This document shows, one piece after another, positions 8,429 to 16,481 of a stretch of DNA of 64,000 nt. The position numbers were made by a program, and so were the translations under genes. Source of the stretch: Methylobacterium trifolii (GTDB taxonomy: Bacteria > Pseudomonadota > Alphaproteobacteria > Rhizobiales > Beijerinckiaceae); assembly GCF_022179685.1 (NCBI RefSeq), contig NZ_BPRB01000060.1, positions 1 through 64,000 on the forward strand. Reading direction: 5' to 3'. Position 1 is the first letter of the stretch. Each line of letters starts with the position of its first letter. A model generated the notes under the pieces. It was given only the letters and a program-made list of their open reading frames with translations, was not told the origin of the DNA and ran no database searches.

Positions 8429-9622
8429 TCAGGAGGCGATGCGCCGGGCGCCCGCCGTCTCGATCCGGGCGTCCTGCGCGGGGGGCGTCAGGAGGATCGA
8501 CCGGTCGACATCGCGGATGTCGCGATGGCCGCACAGGGCCATCGTCGTATCGAGTTCCGTGCGGATGATCTCCAGGGATTTGGCAACGCCCATTTGGCCG
8601 TAGGCACCGAGACCGTAGAGGAACGCGCGTCCGATGAAGACCCCCTTCGCCCCCAGGGCGACGGCCTTCAGCACGTCCTGGCCCGAGCGGATTCCGCCGT
8701 CCATCAGCACCTCGATGCGCGAGCCGACCGCATCCGCGATCCCGGGGAGCGCCGTGATGGACGAGCGTGCGCCGTCGAGCTGCCGCCCGCCGTGATTCGA
8801 GACGATCAGCGCCTCCGCCCCGGTCGCAGCCGCCTTCTCGGCGTCCTCCGCATCGAGGATGCCCTTCAGGATCAGGGGACCCTTCCAGCGGTCGCGAATC
8901 CTGCGCACGTCGTCCCAATCGAGGCGCGGGTCGAACTGGTCCGCCGCCCAGGCGGAGATGGAACGGGTGTCCCGCACGCCCTCCACATGCCCCACGATGT
9001 TGCGGAACGTCCGGCGCTTCGTGCGAAGCATGGACCAGCACCAGCGCGGCTTGGTCAGGAGATCGAGGACGGTGCCCGGCGTCAGCTTCGGTGGCGCCGA
9101 CAGGCCGTTGCGGATGTCCTTGTGGCGCTGCCCGAGGATCTGAAGGTCCAGCGTCAGGACCAGGGCCGAGCAGCCCGCCGCCTTCGCGCGGTCGATGAGC
9201 CGGTCGTTGAAGGTGCGGTCGCGCATGAAGTACAGCTGAAACCAGAACGGCTTGCTCACGGTCTCCGCCACGTCCTCGATGCTGCAGATGCTCATCGTCG
9301 ACAGGGTGAACGGCACGCCGGCCTCCTCCGCCGCCCGCGCCGCCAGGATCTCGCCGTCGGCGTGCTGCATGCCCGTCAATCCCGTGGGCGCCAGGGCAAC
9401 GGGCATCGCGACGGTCTGGCCGGCCATCGTCGTGGCGAGCGAGCGGTCGGTCATGTCGACCGCCACGCGCTGGCGGAGCTTGATCCCGGCGAAATCGGCC
9501 TCGTTCGCGCGGTAGGTCGACTCGGTCCACGATCCGGAATCGCAGTAATCGTAGAACATCCGCGGCACCCGCCGCTTGGCAACCCGCCGCAGGTCCTCGA
9601 CCGTCGTGATGATGGGCGCCAT
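8429..9622 (-). CDS. lldD: FMN-dependent alpha-hydroxy-acid dehydrogenase (L-lactate dehydrogenase-like)
   Basis: A 397-residue member of the FMN-dependent alpha-hydroxy-acid oxidase/dehydrogenase family. The active-site signature SNHGGRQLDG holds catalytic His277 and substrate-binding Arg280. Tyr131 (FQLYFMRDR), Lys253 (PLILKG) and the FMN phosphate segments LMDGGIRSG and GRAFLYGLGAYG are also present. It oxidises L-lactate or a similar 2-hydroxy acid to the keto acid, passing electrons to quinone or cytochrome. The start at 9622 (MAPIITTVEDLRR) matches the family start; an in-frame ATG at 9757 adds a poorly conserved leader. It stands alone between the Pot operon and importer remnants. Confidence 0.88.
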   Translation of the reverse strand: MAPIITTVEDLRRVAKRRVPRMFYDYCDSGSWTESTYRANEADFAGIKLRQRVAVDMTDRSLATTMAGQTVAMPVALAPTGLTGMQHADGEILAARAAEEAGVPFTLSTMSICSIEDVAETVSKPFWFQLYFMRDRTFNDRLIDRAKAAGCSALVLTLDLQILGQRHKDIRNGLSAPPKLTPGTVLDLLTKPRWCWSMLRTKRRTFRNIVGHVEGVRDTRSISAWAADQFDPRLDWDDVRRIRDRWKGPLILKGILDAEDAEKAAATGAEALIVSNHGGRQLDGARSSITALPGIADAVGSRIEVLMDGGIRSGQDVLKAVALGAKGVFIGRAFLYGLGAYGQMGVAKSLEIIRTELDTTMALCGHRDIRDVDRSILLTPPAQDARIETAGARRIAS

Positions 9623-9939
9623 GGGATGTCTGACCTCGCGATCGGATGACGGGACGGTTCGCGGGAGAAGCGGGATCGAGCCCGCCCTCTCTCGTGGCCC
9701 GAGGGCGGGATTCACATCAGGGTGAGCGGAGCTCGGACATCCACCCCAGCCTTCCACTTATCACGTCTGCGAACCCGTCGATCGCCTTTGCCAAGCGGTC
9801 AACGGCTCGTGGGAAACCGAGAGACCACCAGCCGAACAACATCTCGACGCAGGACAGATGCCGGGATGCTCGTGACTGCATCGTCACCTGTCGCCGCCGT
9901 ATAGCACTGTCGCGGCAAGCAAAATTATCATTGTAATCC
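9623..9939. other. Intergenic region upstream of lldD, ending at a deletion junction
   Basis: These 317 bases contain the presumed lldD promoter (minus strand). No gene is evident on either strand. The last 30 bases, around 9917-9936, turn abruptly AT-rich and end in an in-frame TAA at 9934-9936. ABC-ATPase homology begins immediately after it, so this looks like the scar of the deletion that removed the start of the dipeptide ATPase gene. Confidence 0.45.
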
Positions 9940-10795
9940 GAGCTGGGCCTGATCCCGCGTCCTCCCGGCCGCATCACGGGCGGGCAGGTGCTGTTCCGCG
10001 GGCGCGATCTCCTGGCGCTGCCCGAGCGCTCCCTGCGCAAGGTCCGCGGGGGCGAGATCGGCTTCGTTTTCCAAGACCCGATGAGCTCGCTCAACCCCGG
10101 CATGACGGTCGCCCAGCAGATCGTCGAGCCGTTGCGCATCCATCTCGGCCTCGACCGGCGCGCGGCGCGCGCCCGGGCGCGCGAGCTCCTCGACCTCGTG
10201 CGCATCCCGAACGCGGCGGGGCGCCTCGACCGGTATCCGCACGAGTTTTCCGGCGGGCAGCGCCAGCGCGGGATGATCGCGATCGGGCTCGCCTGCCGGC
10301 CAAAGCTGCTCATCGCCGACGAGGCGACCACCGCGCTGGACGTGACCGTGCAGGCCGAGATCATTGCCCTGGTGCAGGAGTTGAAGCGCGAGCTCGGCAT
10401 GGCGATCATCTGGATCACCCACGACCTCGGCGTGGTCGCCGGCATCAGCGACACGGTGCAAGTCATGTATGCCGGACGCATCCTGGAGCGCGGCCCCGTC
10501 GACGACATCTTCGGCGACCCGCGTAACGCCTACACGCTCGAGCTGCTGCGCTCCCTGCCGGACCTGAGCAGAGGCCGCACCGGGCGCCGTCGCCTGCACC
10601 AGATCGACGGCAGCCCGCCGGACATGCGCTGCCCGCCGCAGGGCGATCCCTTCGCACCGCGCAACGCCTTCGCCACCCCCCGCTGCCGTGCCGAGATGCC
10701 GCCGCTTCTCCAAGGCGGCGGGCGCCGCGCCCGGCCATCTCGTGGCCGCTTGGTACGACCTGCCGGCCCGCCTCGCCGAGGAGGGTGCCCGATGA
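9940..10795 (+). pseudogene. Remnant of dipeptide ABC importer ATPase (DppD-like), 5'-truncated and frameshifted
   Basis: From about 9940 the plus strand encodes a DppD-like ATPase starting in mid-domain (LGLIPRPPGRITGG). It keeps the Q-loop FVFQDPMSSLNP, signature FSGGQRQRGMIAIGLAC, Walker B LLIADEATTALD, H-loop WITHDLG and the oligopeptide C-terminal Cys cluster region. The N-terminal 55-60 residues, including Walker A, are missing. Near 10711 an extra base breaks the frame: the natural C-terminus AAPGHLVAAWYDLPARL continues one frame over and ends at TGA 10793-10795, overlapping the next ATG. Both defects should abolish ATPase activity. It is not a recent copy of the intact dppD at 24261, whose matching segments differ substantially. 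Confidence 0.85.
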
Positions 10796-11084
10796 GCGCT
10801 TCGCCCGCCCCCATCCTGTCGGTGCGCAACCTCTCGAAGACCTACCCCCTGCGCGCGTGGTGGGGCGGGAAGAGCAGCGTGTTCCGGGCGGTCCGCGATG
10901 TCAGCTTCGACATCGCGCCAGGCGAGACGCTCGGGCTCGTCGGCGAATCTGGCTCCGGCAAGTGCCCGACCCGATCGCGGAACGGGCCCGCCTTGCCGCC
11001 GCTGAACCCCAGGTTCCGGAGGAGGGGCAGCCCGGCGACCTCGTCGAGGCCGCGCCCGGCCACTGGGTCGCCGCGGAACGCTGA
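10792..11084 (+). pseudogene. Remnant of dipeptide ABC importer ATPase (DppF-like), internal deletion
   Basis: A proper start at 10792 (ATGA-coupled to the remnant before it) gives MSASPAPILSVRNLSKTY and continues to Walker A GESGSGK at about 10963. The sequence then jumps, in another frame, to a typical DppF tail (QPGDLVEAAPGHWVAAER) ending at a stop 11082-11084. The roughly 200 residues between Walker A and the tail, including signature and Walker B, are absent. This is an internal deletion with frame loss, so the gene is dead. With its neighbour it shows that a dpp operon once stood here and lost its binding-protein and permease genes. Confidence 0.85.
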
Positions 11085-11253
11085 GAGCCCGGTCCGCATG
11101 CCAAGACGGATCGGTGGCCGACAGGCACGATGGGATTTCGCGACAGGGCCGGAGCGCGCAGTCGGGCTGCTCGCCGCGATCGAATTTCTGCCAAGAGGAA
11201 TTTATGCCGTGACCCACGGCCGGGTTCGTCCGACGATCCGAGACCGCTTGGTC

Positions 11254-11325
11254 AGGAGGCCTCGATGACCATACCTGCCCCAGCCTATCCAGCAGGCGCA
11301 GCGGCCGTATCCATGACGTGTCCTG
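11254..11325 (+). other. Orphan ribosome-binding site and start codon
   Basis: A perfect AGGAGG at 11254-11259 is followed by ATG at 11265. The open frame (MTIPAPAYPAGAAAVSM) has no recognisable content and soon runs antisense into the C-terminal coding region of the LivMGF fusion. This may be the leftover start of a gene that once followed the dpp remnants and was cut off when the Liv region was joined here. No function is proposed. Confidence 0.3.
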
Positions 11326-13794
11326 TTACGCAGCGCCGAGATAGGCCGCTTCCAGCCCTTTGTCCGCCGACAGCTCCGCGGCCGTCCCGCGCGCGACGAC
11401 CCGCCCCTGCTCCAGCACGTAGCCACGATCGGCGACCGTGAGGGCGAGCGCCGCCATCTGGTCGACGATGAGGATGGTGACCCCCTCGTCGCGCAGCTCG
11501 GCCACGGTGGCGTAGAGGGCATTGATCATCGCCGGGGCGAGGCCGAGCGACGGCTCATCGAGGAGCAGGACGCGCGGATGCGCCATCAACCCGCGAGCGA
11601 TCGCCAGCATCTGCTGCTCGCCGCCGGAGAGCAGGCCCGCCCGGCTCCCGGCGCGGTCGCGCAACCGCGGGAAGCGGTCGAGCAGACGCTCCACCTCGGC
11701 CGGGTCGATCGGCGTTCCGCGCCCGAAGGCGCCAAGGCGGATGTTCTCGACGACGCTGAGTTCCGGGAAGACCTGCCGGCCCTCCGGCACCAGGACGAGG
11801 CCGCAGCGGGCGATCCGGTGCGCGGGCAGCGCCTCCACGCGCCGGTCGTCGAACACGATCGACCCCGCGACCGGGCGAAGCAGCCCCGCGAGTGCCCGCA
11901 TGGCCGTGGACTTGCCGGCCCCGTTGGCGCCCAGCAGGGCGACGGTCTCTCCCGGCCGCACGTCGAGATGGATGCCGTCGAGGACCGGCGCCGCCCCGTA
12001 GTCTGCCGTCAGGTCGAGGGCGGATAGGATGGCGTCCGCCGGCCCCTGCCATGGGATGTCGCGCGGCCGCGCCGGCGTATCCGCGCCGCCGAGATAGGCG
12101 CGCAGTACCGCCGGGTCGCGCCGGATCTCGGCGGGTGTCCCCTGCGCGATCGGACGCCCGGCATCCATGACGAGGACGTGATCGGAGATCCCCATCACGA
12201 GCGGCATGTCGTGTTCGACCAGGACCACCGCGACGCCGCGGTCGGCGATCCGGCGGATCAGCCGGGCCAGCCGGTCGGTGTCGGCCCGCGACAAGCCTGC
12301 GGCGGGCTCGTCGAGGAGCAGGACCGTGGGAGCTCCAGCCAGCGCTCGGGCGATCTCGACGAGCCGCCGGTCGACATGGGGCAGCTCGGCGGCCGGGCGG
12401 TCGAGGGCCCCTTTGTATCCGACGAATGTGAGGAGCGATGCAGCGATCCGGCGGTCGTCCGCGCGGTCACGGCGCCAGAGGCGTCCCGGCGCAAAGCCGA
12501 GGGCGACGTTGTCGACCACCGGGAGCGAGCCGAACAGGCGCGTGGTCTGGTAGGTGCGCGCGATTCCGGCGCGGGCGACGACGTGCGCCGGCCGGCCTGC
12601 GAGGTCGCGCCCGCCGAGCCGGATCATCCCGGCGCTCGGGCGGTAGAAGCCCGAGATCATGTTGAGCACGGTGGTCTTCCCGGCCCCGTTCGGCCCGATC
12701 ACGCTGGTGACCGCCCCGGTCCGCGCGCTGAGGCCGACGCCCTCCGCCGCCGTGATGCCACCGAAACGGATGCCGATCCCGTCGAGGACGAGCGCCTCGC
12801 TCGCCGTCGCCGCGGGCAGCGGCGCATCCCGGCCACCCTCCGTGATCGGTACGTCGCGGCCGCGGGGCAGCAGGCAGGCGAGGCTGCCGACCAGCCCTGA
12901 GGGCACCAGCCAGAGCACCGCCAGTGTCCCGATCCCGAAGAACAGCAGACGGTACTCGGCGAGCCCCGACAGTGCCTCCGGCAGAAGCACGGTGACGAGG
13001 GCGCCGAAGAGCGGACCCAGCACCGTGCCGGCACCGCCGACGATCACCGACAGGACGAACAGGATCGACTGCGAGAACGGGAAGGAGCTCGGCGCGATGA
13101 ACAGCATCAGCGGCGGCAGGACCGCCCCCGCGAGGCCGGTCAGGGCGGCGGAGATCGCGAAGGCCAGGGTCTTGATCCGAACCGGGTCGAAGCCAAGGGC
13201 CGCGGCGGCGACGTCGGCGTCGCGCACGGCACGCATCGCCTTGCCGAGGCGGCTGCGGGCGAGGATGTCGAACCCGACGAGGCTCGCGCCGGCTGCGAGC
13301 ACCGCCAGCACCGCGAGGCCGGCTGCGGTCACCGGTTCGCCGAGGAGGTCCGGCGCCTTGGTGACAACGAGGCCGTTCTGGCCGCCTGTGAGGTCGCCGC
13401 CCTCGATCAGGCCGTGCTCGACGATGAAGCCGAAGGCGATCGTCAGCATGGCGAGGTAGGGGCCCTTCACCCGCATGGCCGGCACCGCCACGAGGCTGCC
13501 GACGCAAGCGGCGATCAGCGCCGCCGCCGGGAGCGCCAGCCAGAAGCTGACGTCGCGGAGCGTCAGGATCGCGCTGACATAAGCGCCGATCGCGTAGAAG
13601 CCCGCATGGCCGAAGGAGATCAGCCCGGTCAGGCCGAGGAGCACGTTGAGGCCGACCCCCGCCACCGTCGTCAGCGCGACGAGGGCGATCACGAAGTGGC
13701 TGTAGCCGGCCGTCAGCGCGACGAGGCCGAGCGCGGCGGCGATGAGGCCCGCGATGGCGAGCCGCATCGCCGGGGCCGAGCGCAGGCGGTGCAT
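11326..13794 (-). CDS. LivM-LivG-LivF triple fusion of branched-chain amino acid ABC importer
   Basis: One 822-residue polypeptide carries three normally separate subunits. Residues about 1-310 are a LivM permease (GLNVLLGLTGLISFGHAGFY, then IVGGAGTVLGPLFGA). Residues 332-575 are LivG, with Walker A GPNGAGKTT (367-375) and Walker B VLLLDEPAAGL. Residues 590-822 are LivF, with Walker A GANGAGKST (622-630), signature LLSGGEQQML and LLLDEPSLGLAP. In LivG the signature reads LPHVDRRLVEIARAL, so the Gly that binds ATP gamma-phosphate is Val. The start 13794 (MHRLRSAP) is 4 bp after the livH stop; an ATG at 13836 would overlap livH. The fusion imports branched-chain or related amino acids with LivH and LivK. 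Confidence 0.9.
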   Translation of the reverse strand: MHRLRSAPAMRLAIAGLIAAALGLVALTAGYSHFVIALVALTTVAGVGLNVLLGLTGLISFGHAGFYAIGAYVSAILTLRDVSFWLALPAAALIAACVGSLVAVPAMRVKGPYLAMLTIAFGFIVEHGLIEGGDLTGGQNGLVVTKAPDLLGEPVTAAGLAVLAVLAAGASLVGFDILARSRLGKAMRAVRDADVAAAALGFDPVRIKTLAFAISAALTGLAGAVLPPLMLFIAPSSFPFSQSILFVLSVIVGGAGTVLGPLFGALVTVLLPEALSGLAEYRLLFFGIGTLAVLWLVPSGLVGSLACLLPRGRDVPITEGGRDAPLPAATASEALVLDGIGIRFGGITAAEGVGLSARTGAVTSVIGPNGAGKTTVLNMISGFYRPSAGMIRLGGRDLAGRPAHVVARAGIARTYQTTRLFGSLPVVDNVALGFAPGRLWRRDRADDRRIAASLLTFVGYKGALDRPAAELPHVDRRLVEIARALAGAPTVLLLDEPAAGLSRADTDRLARLIRRIADRGVAVVLVEHDMPLVMGISDHVLVMDAGRPIAQGTPAEIRRDPAVLRAYLGGADTPARPRDIPWQGPADAILSALDLTADYGAAPVLDGIHLDVRPGETVALLGANGAGKSTAMRALAGLLRPVAGSIVFDDRRVEALPAHRIARCGLVLVPEGRQVFPELSVVENIRLGAFGRGTPIDPAEVERLLDRFPRLRDRAGSRAGLLSGGEQQMLAIARGLMAHPRVLLLDEPSLGLAPAMINALYATVAELRDEGVTILIVDQMAALALTVADRGYVLEQGRVVARGTAAELSADKGLEAAYLGAA

Positions 13795-13798
13795 CGCG

Positions 13799-14668
13799 TC
13801 AGACCTTGTTGACCGCAGCGCGGCCGAGCAGGCCATCGGGGCGCAGGGTGAGGGCCAGGATGATCACCGAGAACACCACGAGCTGCGTGTAGGTCGAGCC
13901 GAGGGTCGCGGTGACGCCGGCCTCGACGAGGCCGTAGAGGAGCCCCGCCAGGATCACGCCGGTCGCTGAGCCGATGCCCCCGAGGATCGCCACCGCGAAG
14001 GCCTTGATGCCGAACAGCGTGCCGAGCTCGGCCGAGACCGAGAAGAGCGGCGCGATCAGCAGGCCGGCGATGCCGGCGAGGGTCGCCGAGAGGGCGTAGG
14101 CGCAGGCCACCGTGCGGCGCACGTCGATCCCCATGAGCCGGGCGGCGTCTGCGTTCTGCGCGACGGCGAGCAGGACGCGGCCGAGATCGGTCCGGCGGAA
14201 CACCGTGCGGATCGCGAAGGCCAGGGCGAGCCCGACCACCGGGATGACGAGCTGCAGCGGGTAGATCCCGGTCCCGAGGATCTCCACCGGCTTCGTCGCG
14301 AGCGGCGACGGCAGGCTGCGCGGCTCCTTGCCGAAGGTGAACAGCACGGTGTTGTCGAGGACGATGCCGCCCGCCACCGTCGCCAGCAGCCACGCATCCG
14401 ATCCGCGCGCCACGAAGGGGCGGACCAGCGCCCGCTCGACCACGAGGCCGAACAGGGCGCAGCCGGCGAGCGCCAGGACGATCGCCGCCGACATCGGCCA
14501 GCCCAGGGTGACGCCGAGCCCGTAGGCCAGGACGGCGCCGAGGGTGACGACGCTCCCCTGCGCGAAGTTCACGGTCCCGGACACTGCGTAGGTCACGTGG
14601 AAGCCCAGCGCCACGAGCCCGTACATGCTGCCGAGGCCGAGACCGCTGACGAGGATGGAGGTCAGCAT
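13799..14668 (-). CDS. livH: Branched-chain amino acid ABC importer permease LivH
   Basis: A 289-residue permease opening MLTSILVSGLGLGSMYGL, with the LivH hallmarks GFHVTYAVSGTVNFAQGS and, near the end, AILGGIGSATGVILAGLLYGLVEA. About eight hydrophobic segments are visible. It forms the membrane pore with the LivM part of the downstream fusion. It starts 8 bp after the stop of the binding-protein gene and ends 4 bp before the fusion start, so the three genes form one tight operon in the order livK, livH, livMGF. Confidence 0.92.
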   Translation of the reverse strand: MLTSILVSGLGLGSMYGLVALGFHVTYAVSGTVNFAQGSVVTLGAVLAYGLGVTLGWPMSAAIVLALAGCALFGLVVERALVRPFVARGSDAWLLATVAGGIVLDNTVLFTFGKEPRSLPSPLATKPVEILGTGIYPLQLVIPVVGLALAFAIRTVFRRTDLGRVLLAVAQNADAARLMGIDVRRTVACAYALSATLAGIAGLLIAPLFSVSAELGTLFGIKAFAVAILGGIGSATGVILAGLLYGLVEAGVTATLGSTYTQLVVFSVIILALTLRPDGLLGRAAVNKV

Positions 14669-14676
14669 CGCCGGGC

Positions 14677-15858
14677 TCAGTTGGACACCGCGACGATCTC
14701 ACCGTCCTTGAAGCGCGTGAATACGTAATCCGACGGGCCCAAGGCGTCGTGCTGGCCGGGCGTGAAGGGCTTGTCGTAGGTTTTTATCAGGCCCGGATAG
14801 GTGCCGATCTTGTAGAAGCCGTCGCGCACCTTCGGCCCCTCCGTGGAGCCGGCGGCCTGAATGGCCAGCGCCAGAAGGTGCGTCGCGTCGTAGGCGTTGG
14901 CGATGCCGACGGCAGGCGTGACGTCGGCCATCGACTTGATCGCCGGATACTTGGCCTTGAGGGCGTCGAGAACGGCGGTCGCCTTTGGCGAGGTGTTGCC
15001 CGCGAAGGTGAAGGTCTGGATGAAGTGCACCCTGGCGGCGCTCGGGCCGGCGAGCTCGTCGAAGCGGCCGCCCGCGGGCCCCCAGTGCGAGACGACCGGC
15101 ACCGACCAGCTCATCCGATCGAGGGACTTCACCACCTGTGCCGAGGGCCCGACATTGCCGACGAGGAACAGGGTGTCGGCCCCGGCCTCCTTCAGACGAG
15201 AGAGCTGGGGCACCATGTCGACGTCGTTGGCCTCGTACTTCTCGATGCCGGCCGCCGGGAGGTTGGCCGCCTGCAGGGCCTCCTTGAGGCCCTTCTGGTT
15301 CGACTCGCCCCAGGCGTTGTTGACGAGGATCATCCCGGGCTTCTTCGCCCCGTAGGTCTTCACCGCGTAGGCGACCAGCGCCTCGTCGACGAGGGCGTCG
15401 ACCGCGGAGACGCGGAAGGCGTAGTTGTCCGCGGCGCCGTTGCGGGTGATGCCGGTGCCGGCCGCCCAGGGGCCGATGAAGGGCACTTTCATCTGGTTGG
15501 CGATGGGCACGATCGCCATCGAGACCGGCGTATCCAGACCGCCGACGACCGCGACGACGCCGACCCGCTGGATCAGCTCGCGCGCCGCCAGCACGCCCTT
15601 CGACGGGTTGGCCTCGTCGTCACGCGCCACGAGTTCGAGGGGCCGCCCGAGCACACCGCCTTTGGCATTGATCTCGTCGACGGCGAGACCGATCCCGCGC
15701 GAGATCGCCTCGCCAGACTTCGCGGATTGACCGCTCAGGGCGGTCACGAGGCCGATCTTGACGGTGTCAGCCGCCTGGGCGGCCGAGACGGCGAGGCCGA
15801 GCAGGGCGCTCGTCGTCATCGCGATGCGGCGCAGGGCGAGGGGCAGGCGGGAGGCCAT
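14677..15858 (-). CDS. livK: Branched-chain amino acid ABC importer binding protein LivK-like
   Basis: A 393-residue type I periplasmic binding protein. The start at 15858 gives MASRLPLALRRIAMTTSALL, a signal peptide cut after SAAQA; in-frame ATGs further upstream (to 16032) would run through the operator region and lack signal character. DTVKIGLVTALSGQSAKSGE and the following GIGLAVDEINAKGG are the standard LivK opening. It binds an amino acid or related ligand in the periplasm for the LivH/LivMGF importer. It heads the operon; the palindromic site at 15987-16015 lies 129 bp upstream, between it and the divergent NTF2-like gene. This suggests control by the GntR regulator encoded at 16482. 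Confidence 0.9.
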   Translation of the reverse strand: MASRLPLALRRIAMTTSALLGLAVSAAQAADTVKIGLVTALSGQSAKSGEAISRGIGLAVDEINAKGGVLGRPLELVARDDEANPSKGVLAARELIQRVGVVAVVGGLDTPVSMAIVPIANQMKVPFIGPWAAGTGITRNGAADNYAFRVSAVDALVDEALVAYAVKTYGAKKPGMILVNNAWGESNQKGLKEALQAANLPAAGIEKYEANDVDMVPQLSRLKEAGADTLFLVGNVGPSAQVVKSLDRMSWSVPVVSHWGPAGGRFDELAGPSAARVHFIQTFTFAGNTSPKATAVLDALKAKYPAIKSMADVTPAVGIANAYDATHLLALAIQAAGSTEGPKVRDGFYKIGTYPGLIKTYDKPFTPGQHDALGPSDYVFTRFKDGEIVAVSN

Positions 15859-15986
15859 AGCATGTCTCCGAGGGTGTGGCGCGGCTTCACGAGCGCAACC
15901 TCCATGCCACCCGACCCTCGCGGCTTCGGCGGGACCGGGGACGGTCGCATGCACACGCGAAGGCACCCTGTGCGCAAACTCGTGCC

Positions 15987-16015
15987 AAAGTGCATACACT
16001 TGTTGCATGCACTTT
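15987..16015. promoter_or_regulatory. Perfect inverted repeat, likely operator for the GntR regulator
   Basis: The left arm AAAGTGCAT at 15987-15995 and the right arm ATGCACTTT at 16007-16015 are perfect reverse complements separated by 11 bases. The site sits between the divergent livK and NTF2-like genes, in a locally AT-rich stretch. Dimeric GntR/FCD regulators bind such palindromes, and one is encoded two genes away (16482-17189). Assignment of the site to this regulator is inference. Confidence 0.55.
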
Positions 16016-16055
16016 ATTGGCGTTTGCGGCACTCTGGGCGGACAGGAGTCTTCCC

Positions 16056-16472
16056 ATGCTCAATGCGACCTACGACGCGACGACCGCGCGCGACGCCGCC
16101 AACGTCACCGCCTATCTCGAGGCCTCGATGGTTCCGGACCCGGAGACGGCCGCGCGCTACATGGCGCCGGGCACCAGGATCGTGTTCACAGGGGCGCGGG
16201 AGTTCGCGCATCCCTCGGAAGTCACGGCCTTCAACGCCGGCCGGTACGCCTGGGTGAAGAAGCGGATGGAGCGGCTGGACGTCGTGCCGGGGGACGGCGT
16301 CACCACGGTCTACAGCCTCGGCACCCTGTACGGTGCGTGGCCGGACGGCACGCCCTTCGAGGGCAACCGCTACGTCGACCGCTTCACCGTGCGCGATGGT
16401 CTGATCGTCGGCATGGAGGTCTGGAACGACAGCGCCGAGCGCCTGCTGACCCGGCACGGCATTACGGCCTGA
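16056..16472 (+). CDS. Nuclear transport factor 2 / SnoaL-like domain protein
   Basis: A 138-residue protein starting MLNATYDATTARDAANVTAYLEA, with a Shine-Dalgarno-like ACAGGAG at 16042-16048. The cone-shaped NTF2-like fold is suggested by helices followed by strands GTRIVFTGAREFAHPSEVTAFN and YVDRFTVRDGLIVGMEVWNDSAERLL. Many such proteins are small-molecule isomerases or binding proteins; the specific reaction here is unknown. It is divergent from the livKH-MGF operon and convergent with the GntR gene, so the three are probably one regulon. A longer in-frame ORF from 15876 would run through the operator and is rejected. Confidence 0.75.
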   Translation: MLNATYDATTARDAANVTAYLEASMVPDPETAARYMAPGTRIVFTGAREFAHPSEVTAFNAGRYAWVKKRMERLDVVPGDGVTTVYSLGTLYGAWPDGTPFEGNRYVDRFTVRDGLIVGMEVWNDSAERLLTRHGITA

Positions 16473-16481
16473 CGGTCAGGT

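Noticed and set aside
10100-10710. The DppD remnant as a recent duplicate of dppD at 24261
   Set aside because: Matching segments differ at many positions, including the signature (FSGGQ versus MSGGM), so they are distant paralogues.
15876-16055. Longer N-terminus for the NTF2-like gene
   Set aside because: It would run through the palindromic operator and has no family match. ATG 16056 has a proper ribosome site.
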